A stretch of 39,397 nucleotides of DNA, from positions 1-39,397 of the forward strand of contig JAFGAX010000068.1 of the NCBI GenBank assembly GCA_016933415.1. Reading direction: 5' to 3'. The notes under the pieces are model-generated. The model had not been told where the DNA came from. It saw only the letters and a program-made list of their open reading frames with translations, and made no database searches. Position 1 is the first letter of the stretch. Each line of letters opens with the position of its first letter. This document shows, piece after piece, positions 7,401 through 14,758 of the stretch. The position numbers were made by a program, and so were the translations under genes. Origin of the DNA: a bacterium. GTDB taxonomy: Bacteria; Zhuqueibacterota; QNDG01; DTFT01.

Positions 7401-9221
7401 ATGCATATACTCGGCATTTCCGCCTTCTACCATGACAGCGCCGCGGCCCTGGTGCGCGATGGCGCGATTGTCGCGGCCGGGCAGGAGGAGCGTTTCTCCA
7501 GGGTCAAGCACGACTGGCGTTTTCCGGCCCATGCGGTCGACGCCTGCCTGCGGGAGGCCGGCATTGGAGCCAGGGACCTGGACGCAGTTGTCTTCTACGA
7601 CAAGCCTTTCCTGAAATTCGAGCGCATTCTAGAGACCTACATGGCCACGGCGCCGGCCGGAATCCGGTCCTTTATCGCCTCGATGCCCCTGTGGATCAAG
7701 CGCAAGATGTGGATGAAGAGCCTGATCGAGGAGGCGCTGGCGGGATACAAAGGCCGCGTCCTTTTCACCGAGCATCACCAGGCCCATGCCGCGTCGGCGT
7801 TTTTCCCGTCGCCCTTCCGGGAGGCGGCCGTGCTCACCGCGGACGGCGTGGGCGAATGGGCCACCACGAGCGTGGGGCTCGGACGGGACAACCGGATCAC
7901 CCTGCTGAAGGAGATTCATTTTCCGCATTCCCTCGGCATGCTGTACTCCGCGTTCACCCATTACACCGGGTTCAAGGTCAATTCAGGGGAATACAAGGTC
8001 ATGGGCCTCGCCCCGTACGGCAGGCCCGTGTATGTTCAGAAAATCCTCGACCATCTCATCGACCTGAAGCCGGACGGATCCTTCCGTCTGAACATGAAAT
8101 ACTTCAATTACTGCGCCGGGCTTACCATGACGCATCCCCGGTTCCACCGCCTGTTCGGGGGGCCGCCGCGCAAGCCCGAAACGCCCCTGACCCAGCGCGA
8201 CATGGACCTGGCCCGTTCCGTGCAGGACGTGGTCGAGACAGCCATGCTGAACCTGGCGGCATTCGCGAAAACGGAAACCGGTTCGGACCGGTTGTGCCTG
8301 GCCGGCGGCGTGGCCCTGAACTGCGTGGCGAACGGCCGCATACTCCGCGAGAACCTGTTCAAGGACATCTGGATACAGCCCGCGTCCGGTGATGCCGGAG
8401 GCGCGCTCGGAGCGGCCCTGGCGGTTTGGCACGAGTATCACGGACAACCCCGCAAAGCGGACGGCGTGAGGGACAGTCAGTCCGGATCCCTGCTGGGTCC
8501 CGCCCCGGACGGGGCGGAAATACGCGCGTTCCTCGACGGCCGTGCCGCTCCATACCGGGCGCCGGGCGAGGAGGCGCTGATCCGGGAAACCGCGGAAAGG
8601 CTCGCTGCAGGGAAAGTGGTGGGTTGGTTCAGCGGACGTATGGAATTCGGGCCGCGCGCCCTGGGCTGCCGCAGCATCCTGGGCGATCCCCGTTCGCCGG
8701 TGATGCAGAAAGTGATGAATCTGAAAATCAAGTTCCGGGAATCGTTCCGGCCCTTCGCGCCCGCGGTTCTGGAGAAGGAAGCCGGCCGGTATTTTGAAAT
8801 CGACAGGCCCAGTCCCTACATGCTCCTGGTCGCGGATGTGCGCGAAGAGCTTCGGAAGCCGGAAACCCCCGGGGAATCGGCCCTGTTCGGAATAGACCGG
8901 CTGAACGCCGTCCGTTCCGTCATTCCGGCAGTCACGCATGTCGATTATTCGGCCCGGCTCCAGACCGTGAACGCGGAGACCAACCCGCGTTTTCACGCAC
9001 TGCTGTCCGAGTTCAACCGGCTGACCGGATGCGCGGTCCTGGTCAACACGTCGTTCAATGTGCGGGGCGAGCCCCTGGTCTGCGCGCCGTCCGAGGCGTA
9101 CGCGTGCTTCATGCGCACGGACATGGACGCCCTGGTCCTGGGCGACTGCCTGCTCGATAAAGCCGGACAGCCCGCTTTCGAGGACGATCCGGACTGGCGC
9201 AGGCGTTTCGCGCTGGACTGA
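7401..9221 (+). CDS. NodU/CmcH/SxtI-type O-carbamoyltransferase
   Basis: 606 residues, normal for the family. The start MHILGISAFYHDSAAAL is the usual N-terminus of the Kae1/YrdC-like two-domain fold. Visible motifs: QEERFSRVKHD, the metal-site histidines in EHHQAHA (H125, H126, H129), TADGVGEWATT, GGVALNCVANG, PASGDAGGALGAA, then the C-terminal domain with FSGRMEFGPRALGCRSI, ESFRPFAPAVL and NTSFNVRGEP. Family members make carbamoyl-adenylate from carbamoyl phosphate and ATP and transfer carbamoyl to a hydroxyl of a sugar, antibiotic or saxitoxin precursor. The protein is cytoplasmic, while its neighbours are membrane proteins, which suggests a lipid-linked or membrane-delivered acceptor. That last point is inference; no glycosyltransferase or biosynthetic gene is nearby to name the acceptor. 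Confidence 0.93.
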   Translation: MHILGISAFYHDSAAALVRDGAIVAAGQEERFSRVKHDWRFPAHAVDACLREAGIGARDLDAVVFYDKPFLKFERILETYMATAPAGIRSFIASMPLWIKRKMWMKSLIEEALAGYKGRVLFTEHHQAHAASAFFPSPFREAAVLTADGVGEWATTSVGLGRDNRITLLKEIHFPHSLGMLYSAFTHYTGFKVNSGEYKVMGLAPYGRPVYVQKILDHLIDLKPDGSFRLNMKYFNYCAGLTMTHPRFHRLFGGPPRKPETPLTQRDMDLARSVQDVVETAMLNLAAFAKTETGSDRLCLAGGVALNCVANGRILRENLFKDIWIQPASGDAGGALGAALAVWHEYHGQPRKADGVRDSQSGSLLGPAPDGAEIRAFLDGRAAPYRAPGEEALIRETAERLAAGKVVGWFSGRMEFGPRALGCRSILGDPRSPVMQKVMNLKIKFRESFRPFAPAVLEKEAGRYFEIDRPSPYMLLVADVREELRKPETPGESALFGIDRLNAVRSVIPAVTHVDYSARLQTVNAETNPRFHALLSEFNRLTGCAVLVNTSFNVRGEPLVCAPSEAYACFMRTDMDALVLGDCLLDKAGQPAFEDDPDWRRRFALD

Positions 9222-9383
9222 TCGAACGGACGGATCCGTCGAAATCCGGAAATCTGCAGCAAAGCGCATGGCGGCCAGGGCAAAGCGCGAAGCGAACGAA
9301 GAGTACGGCCCGGTTCCCGCGGTCCCGCACTGCGGGCTGCGGGGAGCTTCAATCGGTTGATTTTTAACGACTCGGGAAGACGT

Positions 9384-9788
9384 ATGGATAAAACCAAATT
9401 CAACAACCGGAAGGAATGGCGCAAGTTCGGGATCGGTCTGGGGATCATCCTCTGCGCCGTGGCATTGGTCCAGCTGCTGAAGGGCCGGCCGGCCGCGCCG
9501 GTTTTCCTGACCGCGGGGGCCGTTTCCGCGGGATTGGGACTCGCGCTGCCGGCGGCGCTGAAACCGCTGTTCATCCTGTTTCTGGTACTCGGGGAAATAC
9601 TGGGGTGGATCTCGACTCGGGTGATACTCGCGGTCCTGTTCTATGCGGTGCTGACGCCCATCGCCCTGATCCGGAAGGCCGTCGGACGCGGGCCCATGCC
9701 GATGTCTCCTGATCCGAAGGCGTCCACCTACTGGATCACCCGCGGGAAAAAATTCGAGGATCCCGCGTCCTTTGAAAACCAATTCTGA
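9384..9788 (+). CDS. SxtJ-family small membrane protein
   Basis: 134 residues starting at ATG 9384 (weak GGAAG upstream). A basic N-terminus (MDKTKFNNRKEWRKFG) is followed by membrane segments at ~14-32, ~37-57 and ~62-95, then a polar tail WITRGKKFEDPASFENQF. The size, topology and position directly after a carbamoyltransferase match the SxtJ family, named after an unassigned protein of the saxitoxin cluster and found next to carbamoyltransferases in many bacteria. Biochemical function is not established. It lies 162 bases after the carbamoyltransferase stop, a gap that contains only a 12-base palindrome (9229-9240), and 11 bases before the next gene, so translation with the latter is probably linked. 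Confidence 0.82.
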   Translation: MDKTKFNNRKEWRKFGIGLGIILCAVALVQLLKGRPAAPVFLTAGAVSAGLGLALPAALKPLFILFLVLGEILGWISTRVILAVLFYAVLTPIALIRKAVGRGPMPMSPDPKASTYWITRGKKFEDPASFENQF

Positions 9789-9799
9789 ACGGGGAACGC

Positions 9800-9958
9800 A
9801 TGTCCAAAACGTCCATTCTGAAGGAATTCTGGCAGTTTCTGAAGGTACGGAAAAAGTGGTGGCTGACGCCGATCGTGGTCTTTCTCGTCCTGCTCGGCGC
9901 GCTGATCGTGGCCACCGAGGGATCGGCCCTTGCCACTTTCATCTACGCCCTTTTTTAG
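9800..9958 (+). CDS. DUF5989 / SxtK-like 52-residue membrane protein
   Basis: A 52-codon gene: ATG at 9800 with GGGG five bases upstream, stop TAG at 9956-9958. The N-terminal half is basic and aromatic (LKEFWQFLKVRKKWW) and the C-terminal half is one long hydrophobic segment ending FIYALF. This pattern is that of DUF5989, the small protein that accompanies SxtJ and carbamoyltransferase; the saxitoxin cluster has an equally small SxtK in the same place. The KKWW boundary suggests an N-in single-pass protein. Function is unknown. It is the last gene of the cluster, with a terminator 70 bases downstream. Confidence 0.85.
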   Translation: MSKTSILKEFWQFLKVRKKWWLTPIVVFLVLLGALIVATEGSALATFIYALF

Positions 9959-10027
9959 AGCATCGGCGGAAACGTCCGATTTCCCCGGACCGGAACGTGG
10001 CCGTTCCGCATCTGGTTTTAAGAAAGA

Positions 10028-10057
10028 AACCCCCGCGGCGCGTCCCGCGGGGGTTTT
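10028..10057. terminator. Bidirectional Rho-independent terminator between convergent operons
   Basis: An 11-bp perfect stem (AACCCCCGCGG at 10028-10038 with CCGCGGGGGTT at 10045-10055), a 6-base loop, TTTT on the plus side, and a T-rich GGTTTCTTTCTT when read on the minus strand. It separates the carbamoyltransferase cluster (+) from the isoprenoid genes (-). Confidence 0.88.
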
Positions 10058-10096
10058 CAGAAACACTGCCGAAGCGACATTCCGGATCCGTTTGCC

Positions 10097-11074
10097 TCAG
10101 GAAGCCCTCTCCACCAGGGACAGCGCCAGTTCCCTCAAGTCCTCGCGGCTGCGGGAAGGCCGTATCCGGTCCATTGCCTCGAGCGCCCGATCCGTGCTTT
10201 CCGCCACGGCTCTTCGGGCCGCGTCAAAGGATCCCGCGGACGCAAATAGATTCCGGACTTCCGTTGTATCCCTATCCGTCCAGACTGTCCGCCCCTTGAA
10301 CGATTCCAGCTTCTTTTTCATTCCTTCGTCCGCGTTTGACGCGAAATGAACGGTGAGAAAGGTCTTCTTGCCCGCGACAATGTCGCTGCACAGGGGCTTG
10401 CCCAGTTGTCCGACGTCCGCGGCCACGTCGAGCAAATCGTCCTGGATCTGGAAAGCCCGTCCCAGGCCGGCGCCGAAACGTTCCAGGCAGGCGGTTTCCT
10501 CATCGGTTCCACTCCCCAGCAGGGCCCCGATGCCGCAGGAGGCCTCGATGAGCCGTCCCGTTTTCTTTTCGATCATGTCCAGGTATTCACCGGGCGTCAC
10601 GGCGGGGCGGGATTCGAACAGCTTGTCCAGAGCCTGGCCTTCGCACAGGCCCGTCAGGCTGTCGGTGAACCGGCGGATCACGGCGGCCGCGTTCGGATGC
10701 GATGTCCGGATGAGGCTGTCATAAGCGGCCGTAACGAGCCCGTCGCCCGCGAGTATGGCCGTGGCCTCGTCCCAACGGACGTGCACGGTCGGCCGGCCCC
10801 GGCGCAGAACGTCGCGGTCCATGATGTCGTCATGCACCAGCGTGAAGGTATGGAGCAGTTCCACGGCCACGGCCGCGTCCAGGCAGGAGTCGATGGATCC
10901 GCCCGTGGATTTGCAGGAAAGCGCCAGCAGGAGCGGACGGATGCGTTTGCCGCCGGCTTCGAGCAGATACGCCATGGGTTCGTAGAGCTCCCGCGGCAGG
11001 CGGCCTGAAAAGCGGTTGACGATCGGTTCTTCGATCCGGCCGAGAAGGTCCATCATCCGGGAGTTCAGGGTCAA
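10097..11074 (-). CDS. Trans-isoprenyl diphosphate synthase (short-chain, probably FPP/GGPP)
   Basis: 325 residues from a TTG at 11074, whose first three bases overlap the preceding stop as TTGA; GGAGG lies four bases upstream, whereas the ATG pair at 11056/11053 has no ribosome site. The protein has the all-alpha polyprenyl synthetase fold markers: GGKRIRP, first Asp-rich motif D82-D-I-M-D86 in LVHDDIMDRD, GRPTVHVRW, and second Asp-rich motif QIQDDLLD. It condenses isopentenyl diphosphate onto an allylic diphosphate. A phenylalanine five residues before the first motif (ELLHTFTLVHDD) is typical of enzymes that stop at C15-C20, where long-chain quinone synthases usually have a small residue. 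Product length is therefore inferred, not shown. It forms a two-gene isoprenoid operon with the upstream isomerase. Confidence 0.9.
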   Translation of the reverse strand: MTLNSRMMDLLGRIEEPIVNRFSGRLPRELYEPMAYLLEAGGKRIRPLLLALSCKSTGGSIDSCLDAAVAVELLHTFTLVHDDIMDRDVLRRGRPTVHVRWDEATAILAGDGLVTAAYDSLIRTSHPNAAAVIRRFTDSLTGLCEGQALDKLFESRPAVTPGEYLDMIEKKTGRLIEASCGIGALLGSGTDEETACLERFGAGLGRAFQIQDDLLDVAADVGQLGKPLCSDIVAGKKTFLTVHFASNADEGMKKKLESFKGRTVWTDRDTTEVRNLFASAGSFDAARRAVAESTDRALEAMDRIRPSRSREDLRELALSLVERAS

Positions 11075-12099
11075 GGCGCCTCCGATTTCGCGTACCGGAG
11101 CACGCCCGGCCTGCGCAGATCCGCGCAGGCGCGGGAGCCGGTGAGATATAGAACGGCCCTGAACTGATCGCGCCATTCCGAAATGAGCCGGACGAGTCCG
11201 TTCGGCCCTGCGTCCAGCGACCGGAGCACGGGCATGGCCGCGCCGCAGAGCTCCGCGCCGAGCGCGACCGCCTTGGCCGCTTCCAGTCCGTTCCGAATGC
11301 CGCCTGACGCGATTATGGACGCACCCGGCACGCTCCGGACCATGCGGATGGACACGGCCGTGGGGATGCCCCAGTCCCAGAAAGCGGCGGCGATGCGGCC
11401 GCGGCCGCCCCGATGCGATTCGATGCCGGTCCATGAGGTGCCGCCGGACCCCGCCACATCGATCCAGGACACGCCCGCCTCGACGAGGCGGCGCGCCGTG
11501 TCCGTGGAAATGCCGCAACCGACTTCCTTCACGATGACGGGCACGGAAAGCGCGGCTGTGAGCCGGGTGATCGCGGCCAGAACGCCGCTGAAATCACGGT
11601 TGCCCTCGGGCTGGAGCAGTTCCTGGAGGGGGTTCAGATGAACGGCCATGGCGTCGGCGGACACGAGATCGACCATCGCCTCGACCGGAGAGAAATCGGA
11701 CAGGCGCGTGATCTCGCTGGCGCCGATATTGCCCACCACCGGAATATCGGGCGCCAGGCGCCGGACGACGCGGAACGTTTCCAGATGACGGTCGTTCTCG
11801 AACGCCTGTCTCTGACTGCCCACGCCAAGCGCGATCTTTTCAGTCTGGCAGACCTCGGCCAGCCTGCGGTTGATGTCCGCCGCGCCCCTGAATCCGCCGG
11901 TCATGGCGGAAACCATGAACGGGAACGAGAGGCCGCGGCCGAGGAATTCGACGCGGGTGTCGACGGCGTCGAACGCGGCTTCGGGAAGCGCGCAGTGGAC
12001 GAAGTCCCATGCCTCGAAGCCGGACGTCTTGTCCCGGAATGCGACGTCGCGTTTCAGGGCAATGTCGACGTGCTCGCGTTTGCGTCTGGAGATGGTCAT
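11071..12099 (-). CDS. fni: Type 2 (FMN-dependent) isopentenyl-diphosphate delta-isomerase
   Basis: 342 residues, normal for IDI-2. Visible landmarks: the N-terminal SRRKREHVDIAL, PFMVSAMTGG, ALGVGSQRQAFEN, VVGNIGASEI, AVHLNPLQELLQPEGNRDF, VIVKEVGCGIS and AGSGGTSWTGIE. It is a TIM-barrel flavoprotein that interconverts isopentenyl and dimethylallyl diphosphate and needs reduced FMN and Mg2+. The start ATG at 12099 is preceded by AT-rich DNA (TATAATGAT) without a ribosome site. A -10-like TATAAT three bases before the ATG is probably too close to serve this start, so a different promoter is likely. The stop overlaps the start of the prenyl synthase gene, pairing supply of DMAPP with chain elongation. 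Confidence 0.94.
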   Translation of the reverse strand: MTISRRKREHVDIALKRDVAFRDKTSGFEAWDFVHCALPEAAFDAVDTRVEFLGRGLSFPFMVSAMTGGFRGAADINRRLAEVCQTEKIALGVGSQRQAFENDRHLETFRVVRRLAPDIPVVGNIGASEITRLSDFSPVEAMVDLVSADAMAVHLNPLQELLQPEGNRDFSGVLAAITRLTAALSVPVIVKEVGCGISTDTARRLVEAGVSWIDVAGSGGTSWTGIESHRGGRGRIAAAFWDWGIPTAVSIRMVRSVPGASIIASGGIRNGLEAAKAVALGAELCGAAMPVLRSLDAGPNGLVRLISEWRDQFRAVLYLTGSRACADLRRPGVLRYAKSEAP

Positions 12100-12303
12100 A
12101 TCATTATATTTTAAGGAAAAAAACCGGGATTTGCAAACGTCAAATACAGAGGCCCGGTTCAAAGGGCTCAGTCGGCAAGTGTCGGTAAGCGTCAGGCGCC
12201 TTGGAGGCGTCTGGCACTTGATTTGTAGACCCGCAAATGTCAAAACCGCTCTTTCCCCGCGGTCCCGGGAGTTCGGAAAAAGGCGGTCGTTTTCACGCAA
12301 AGC

Positions 12304-12377
12304 CGCGAAGGCGCAAAGACGCGGAATGGATGTGAAGGACAAGGAAATGCCATTTCGCGTCTTTGCGCCTTTGCGCG
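12304..12377. repeat. Inverted repeat with ~26-base arms
   Basis: The left arm 12304-12329 (begins CGCGAAGGCGCAAAGACGCG) is complementary to the right arm 12350-12377 with two extra bases and one mismatch, around a ~20-base spacer. A longer related sequence, TTTCACGCAAAGCCGCG, precedes the left arm. No T-run follows either side. It looks like a dispersed non-coding repeat rather than a terminator. Confidence 0.78.
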
Positions 12378-12440
12378 AGGTCCTCTATAAGAGAATCGGG
12401 GAAGCCCGTTCGCCGGGAAGGTGCCCTGTCTCATTCTTTA

Positions 12441-12468
12441 GAGAAAAGGCCCGCGTTGCCGCGGGCCC
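12441..12468 (-). terminator. Rho-independent terminator of the efflux/STAS/pentapeptide operon
   Basis: Read on the minus strand, an 8-bp stem GGCCCGCG/CGCGGGCC (12448-12455 with 12460-12467), a 4-base loop and TTTTCTC follow 35 bases after the pentapeptide gene's stop codon. It marks the end of the long leftward operon. Confidence 0.85.
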
Positions 12469-12501
12469 GTCAAATCGAAAAAGTTGATTGCCAAAGCGGA
12501 A

Positions 12502-13065
12502 TTACTGCACCGTTCCCTTCAGATTCGCGCCTTTGGCGCCATCCAGATCCGCGAACTTGAGGTTGGCGCCGGTCAGATCCGCGCCCGTCAGGTCCGCGTC
12601 GCGTAGAACCGCGCGTTGAAAATGGGCCTCGCGGCAGTCCGCGCCGGCCAGTTTCGCGGCCACCAGGTTGGCCCGCTTCAGCTTGGCGCCGGAGAGATTC
12701 GCCCCCTCCAGGTTCGCCTGGTTGAGCTGGGCGCCGAAAAGGGACAGGCCCGAGAGGTTCACGCCCTTGAGCCGTGATTTCTCCAGGTTGGTGTCCTGCA
12801 GGTTCGCGCCGCTCAGGCGCGCGCCCTCGAAATTGACCTCCTTGAGGTTCGAACCGAAGAGAAACGCGTTGGTCAGGTCGGCGTCCTTCAGGTTCGCCTT
12901 CTCGAGGTTCGCGTTCTGAATGGTGCAGTCCGCCAGGTTCGCGCCGCGGAAGTCCGCGCCCTTAAGAAAGGCATAGGACAGATCCGTTCCGGACAGGTCC
13001 GTTTCAGCGAATGATTCGCCCTTCTGCACCTTGGCGACGATCTGTTCCCGGGTCCATTTCGCCAT
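12502..13065 (-). CDS. Pentapeptide-repeat protein
   Basis: 187 residues. After a short N-terminal helix (MAKWTREQIVAKVQKGESF) almost the entire chain is A(D/N)LXX-type pentapeptides, more than 25 in series (e.g. GADFRGANLADC, NANLEKANLKDADL, TGADLTGANLKFADL). Such chains fold as a right-handed quadrilateral beta-helix. Some members bind DNA gyrase as DNA mimics; most have no assigned role. There is no signal peptide, so it is probably cytoplasmic. The start ATG lies one base after the stop of the STAS gene (TGA-C-ATG), so the two are translationally coupled, which hints at a joint role. It is the last gene before the terminator. Confidence 0.93.
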   Translation of the reverse strand: MAKWTREQIVAKVQKGESFAETDLSGTDLSYAFLKGADFRGANLADCTIQNANLEKANLKDADLTNAFLFGSNLKEVNFEGARLSGANLQDTNLEKSRLKGVNLSGLSLFGAQLNQANLEGANLSGAKLKRANLVAAKLAGADCREAHFQRAVLRDADLTGADLTGANLKFADLDGAKGANLKGTVQ

Positions 13066-13066
13066 G

Positions 13067-13414
13067 TCAGGCCCCCTCTCCGAATCCCTTCAGCGCCTCT
13101 TCGACCGATTCGAACATCATCAGCACCTGGTCCAGACGGGTGATGGTGATGGGACGGCGCACGCGGTCCGAAACGCGGGCCAGCCGGAGGTCGCCGCCGC
13201 TTCCCCGCAGGGTGGTCAGGCAGGCCATGAGCGCGCCGAGGCCCGAGCTGTTGATCCAGCTCACGTCTTTCATGTCCAGGACAACGAAGATCCGGCTCTC
13301 TCGGATCGCCCGGTAGACGCGATCCTGCAGCGGACGGGTCTCATCTCCCCCCATGATCTCGCCCTCAAGGGCCAGAATCAGGACGGAATCAACGGTCTTT
13401 TCGCTGATTTTCAT
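13067..13414 (-). CDS. STAS-domain anti-anti-sigma-factor-like protein
   Basis: 115 residues comprising one STAS domain. The diagnostic loop INSSGLGALMAC matches the SpoIIAA DSSGLG loop, and S57 is the predicted phosphorylation site. AGGAA nine bases upstream supports the ATG at 13414. Proteins of this type bind an anti-sigma kinase of the SpoIIAB/RsbW kind and are switched off by its phosphorylation. No such kinase, phosphatase or sigma factor is in the window, so a stand-alone STAS role coupled to transport is also possible. It lies 58 bases after the second permease and is coupled to the pentapeptide gene. Confidence 0.9.
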   Translation of the reverse strand: MKISEKTVDSVLILALEGEIMGGDETRPLQDRVYRAIRESRIFVVLDMKDVSWINSSGLGALMACLTTLRGSGGDLRLARVSDRVRRPITITRLDQVLMMFESVEEALKGFGEGA

Positions 13415-13472
13415 TAATAGTTTCCTTTCTCGGCCGCGTCCGCTCCGCCCGATCGCAGAGACGGTCCGTCGG

Positions 13473-14723
13473 TCACTCGTATCGGAGCGCGGTGATGGGA
13501 TCGAGTTTGGCCGCCTTGCGCGCGGGATACAGTCCGAATCCCAGGCCGACCAGGGAACAGAAGAAGAATCCGATCAGGATCCACGGCACGGGAATCGACG
13601 CCGGGACGGGGGAGATCAGCGCCACGAGCTGCCCGATGCCGATGCCCGCGAGGATGCCGATGATGCCGCCCACCTCCGAAAGCAGGACGGCTTCAACGAG
13701 GAACTGCAGCATGATGTCGCGCCGGTTGGCGCCGACCGCCATGCGGATGCCGATTTCACGGATCCGCTCGGAAATCGACACCAGCATGATGTTCATGATG
13801 CCGATTCCGGCCACGAGCAGGGAGAACGAGACGATCACGATGGCGCCGATGCGGATGGCGCGCGTCATGTTGTTGAACGAATCCACCAGCGTGGCGCTCG
13901 ACCAGATCTCGAAATCGTTGTCCTTTCCCGGCGGGACCTTGCGGACCGCGCGCAGAACGCCGATCACCTGCTCCTTGGCATCCTCGATGCGGGTCGCGTC
14001 CCTGGCCTGGATGGTGATATTCAGTGAACGGTCCTTGCCGTAATATTTCATCAGGGTGGTGATCGGGACGATGACGATGTTGTCCCGGCTCCTGCCGAAC
14101 GACTGGCCCAGCTTTTCCAGGACGCCGATGACGTCGTACCGGCGGCCGTCCACAATCACCGACTCGCCGACCGGATTGCGGAACGGGAACAGCTCTTCGG
14201 CGATATCCTGGCCGAGCACGGCCACCGAACGCACGCTCTGGACGTCCATGTCCGTCACGGCACGGCCGTCCTGGATGAAATACCCGTTGTTCGGGAAAAA
14301 GGCGGGCACGCCGCCGCCCATCTGGACCGTGGGACTGGTCTTCCGGTCGGCGAACTTGACCGTGACGCCGAACTGCCACGCCTCGGGGCCCACGTTGGTG
14401 ACGAGATCGCAGTGTTCCTCGATGGCCGCGGCCTCGACGAGCGTGATATCCTTCCGGTTTCGGTAGGGGTTGTCCCCGCCATGTTCTCGGTGCTCCATCA
14501 CCGGGTACTTCTGCACCTGGAACACGTTCGAGCCGAGCTGTTCCATCTGGCGCTGCATGTCCTTCTGCAGGCCCTCGATGAGGCTCTGCATGCCGATGAT
14601 GGCCATAACGCCGATGATGATGCCCAGCAGGGTCAGGAACGAGCGCATCTTGTGCGTCCGGATGATGTCCAGCGCGATGGTGAGGCTTTCACGCAGTTTT
14701 TGTAGGGTTTCCTGGGTCTGCAT
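13473..14723 (-). CDS. MacB/FtsX-type ABC transporter permease (second copy)
   Basis: 416 residues from ATG 14723, with AGGAG eight bases upstream. The topology is the MacB permease: one N-terminal helix (KMRSFLTLLGIIIGVMAIIGM), a large periplasmic MacB core domain of ~200 residues, then three helices of the FtsX domain (LLVAGIGIMNIMLVSISERIREIGIRMAVGA and the end KLDPITALRYE). No ATPase domain is fused, unlike E. coli MacB, so it must use the separate ATPase at 16191. It is a paralogue of the permease at 14951, with the same length and the same end motif DPI-ALRYE, suggesting that the two form a heterodimer. The two genes are separated by 227 bases containing a repeat array. Confidence 0.92.
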   Translation of the reverse strand: MQTQETLQKLRESLTIALDIIRTHKMRSFLTLLGIIIGVMAIIGMQSLIEGLQKDMQRQMEQLGSNVFQVQKYPVMEHREHGGDNPYRNRKDITLVEAAAIEEHCDLVTNVGPEAWQFGVTVKFADRKTSPTVQMGGGVPAFFPNNGYFIQDGRAVTDMDVQSVRSVAVLGQDIAEELFPFRNPVGESVIVDGRRYDVIGVLEKLGQSFGRSRDNIVIVPITTLMKYYGKDRSLNITIQARDATRIEDAKEQVIGVLRAVRKVPPGKDNDFEIWSSATLVDSFNNMTRAIRIGAIVIVSFSLLVAGIGIMNIMLVSISERIREIGIRMAVGANRRDIMLQFLVEAVLLSEVGGIIGILAGIGIGQLVALISPVPASIPVPWILIGFFFCSLVGLGFGLYPARKAAKLDPITALRYE

Positions 14724-14758
14724 CCGGTTCGCTCCTGGCGGTGTGCGGGGGAAGGGTT

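Larger units (their letters stand above)
12100..12501. other. 402-base intergenic region with hairpins and a terminator
   Basis: No gene is seen. It contains a GTGCC-family hairpin at 12194-12213 (CAGGCGCC with GGCGTCTG), a larger inverted repeat at 12304-12377 and a terminator at 12441-12468 (the last two listed separately). It also holds two similar short segments, GCAAACGTCAAA (about 12133-12144) and GCAAATGTCAAA (about 12232-12243). The left edge should hold the promoter of the isomerase-prenyl synthase pair, but no convincing consensus was found. Confidence 0.6.

Noticed and set aside
7401-9221. tRNA N6-threonylcarbamoyladenosine enzyme (TsaD) for the carbamoyltransferase gene
   Set aside because: The fold is related, but the length, the N-terminal GISAFYHDSAA and the C-terminal GPRALGCRSI/NTSFNVRGEP motifs are those of NodU/CmcH proteins.
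9229-9240. 12-base palindrome GACGGATCCGTC after the carbamoyltransferase as terminator
   Set aside because: There is no loop or T-run, and the following SxtJ gene belongs to the same functional cluster.
12091-12110. Consensus -10 box TATAAT directly before the fni start
   Set aside because: It is only three bases from the ATG and has no -35 match at 16-18 bases, so transcription from it would start inside or after the start codon.
12118-12487. Open frames across the fni-pentapeptide gap
   Set aside because: They are produced by the inverted repeat and terminator sequence and show no protein-like composition.
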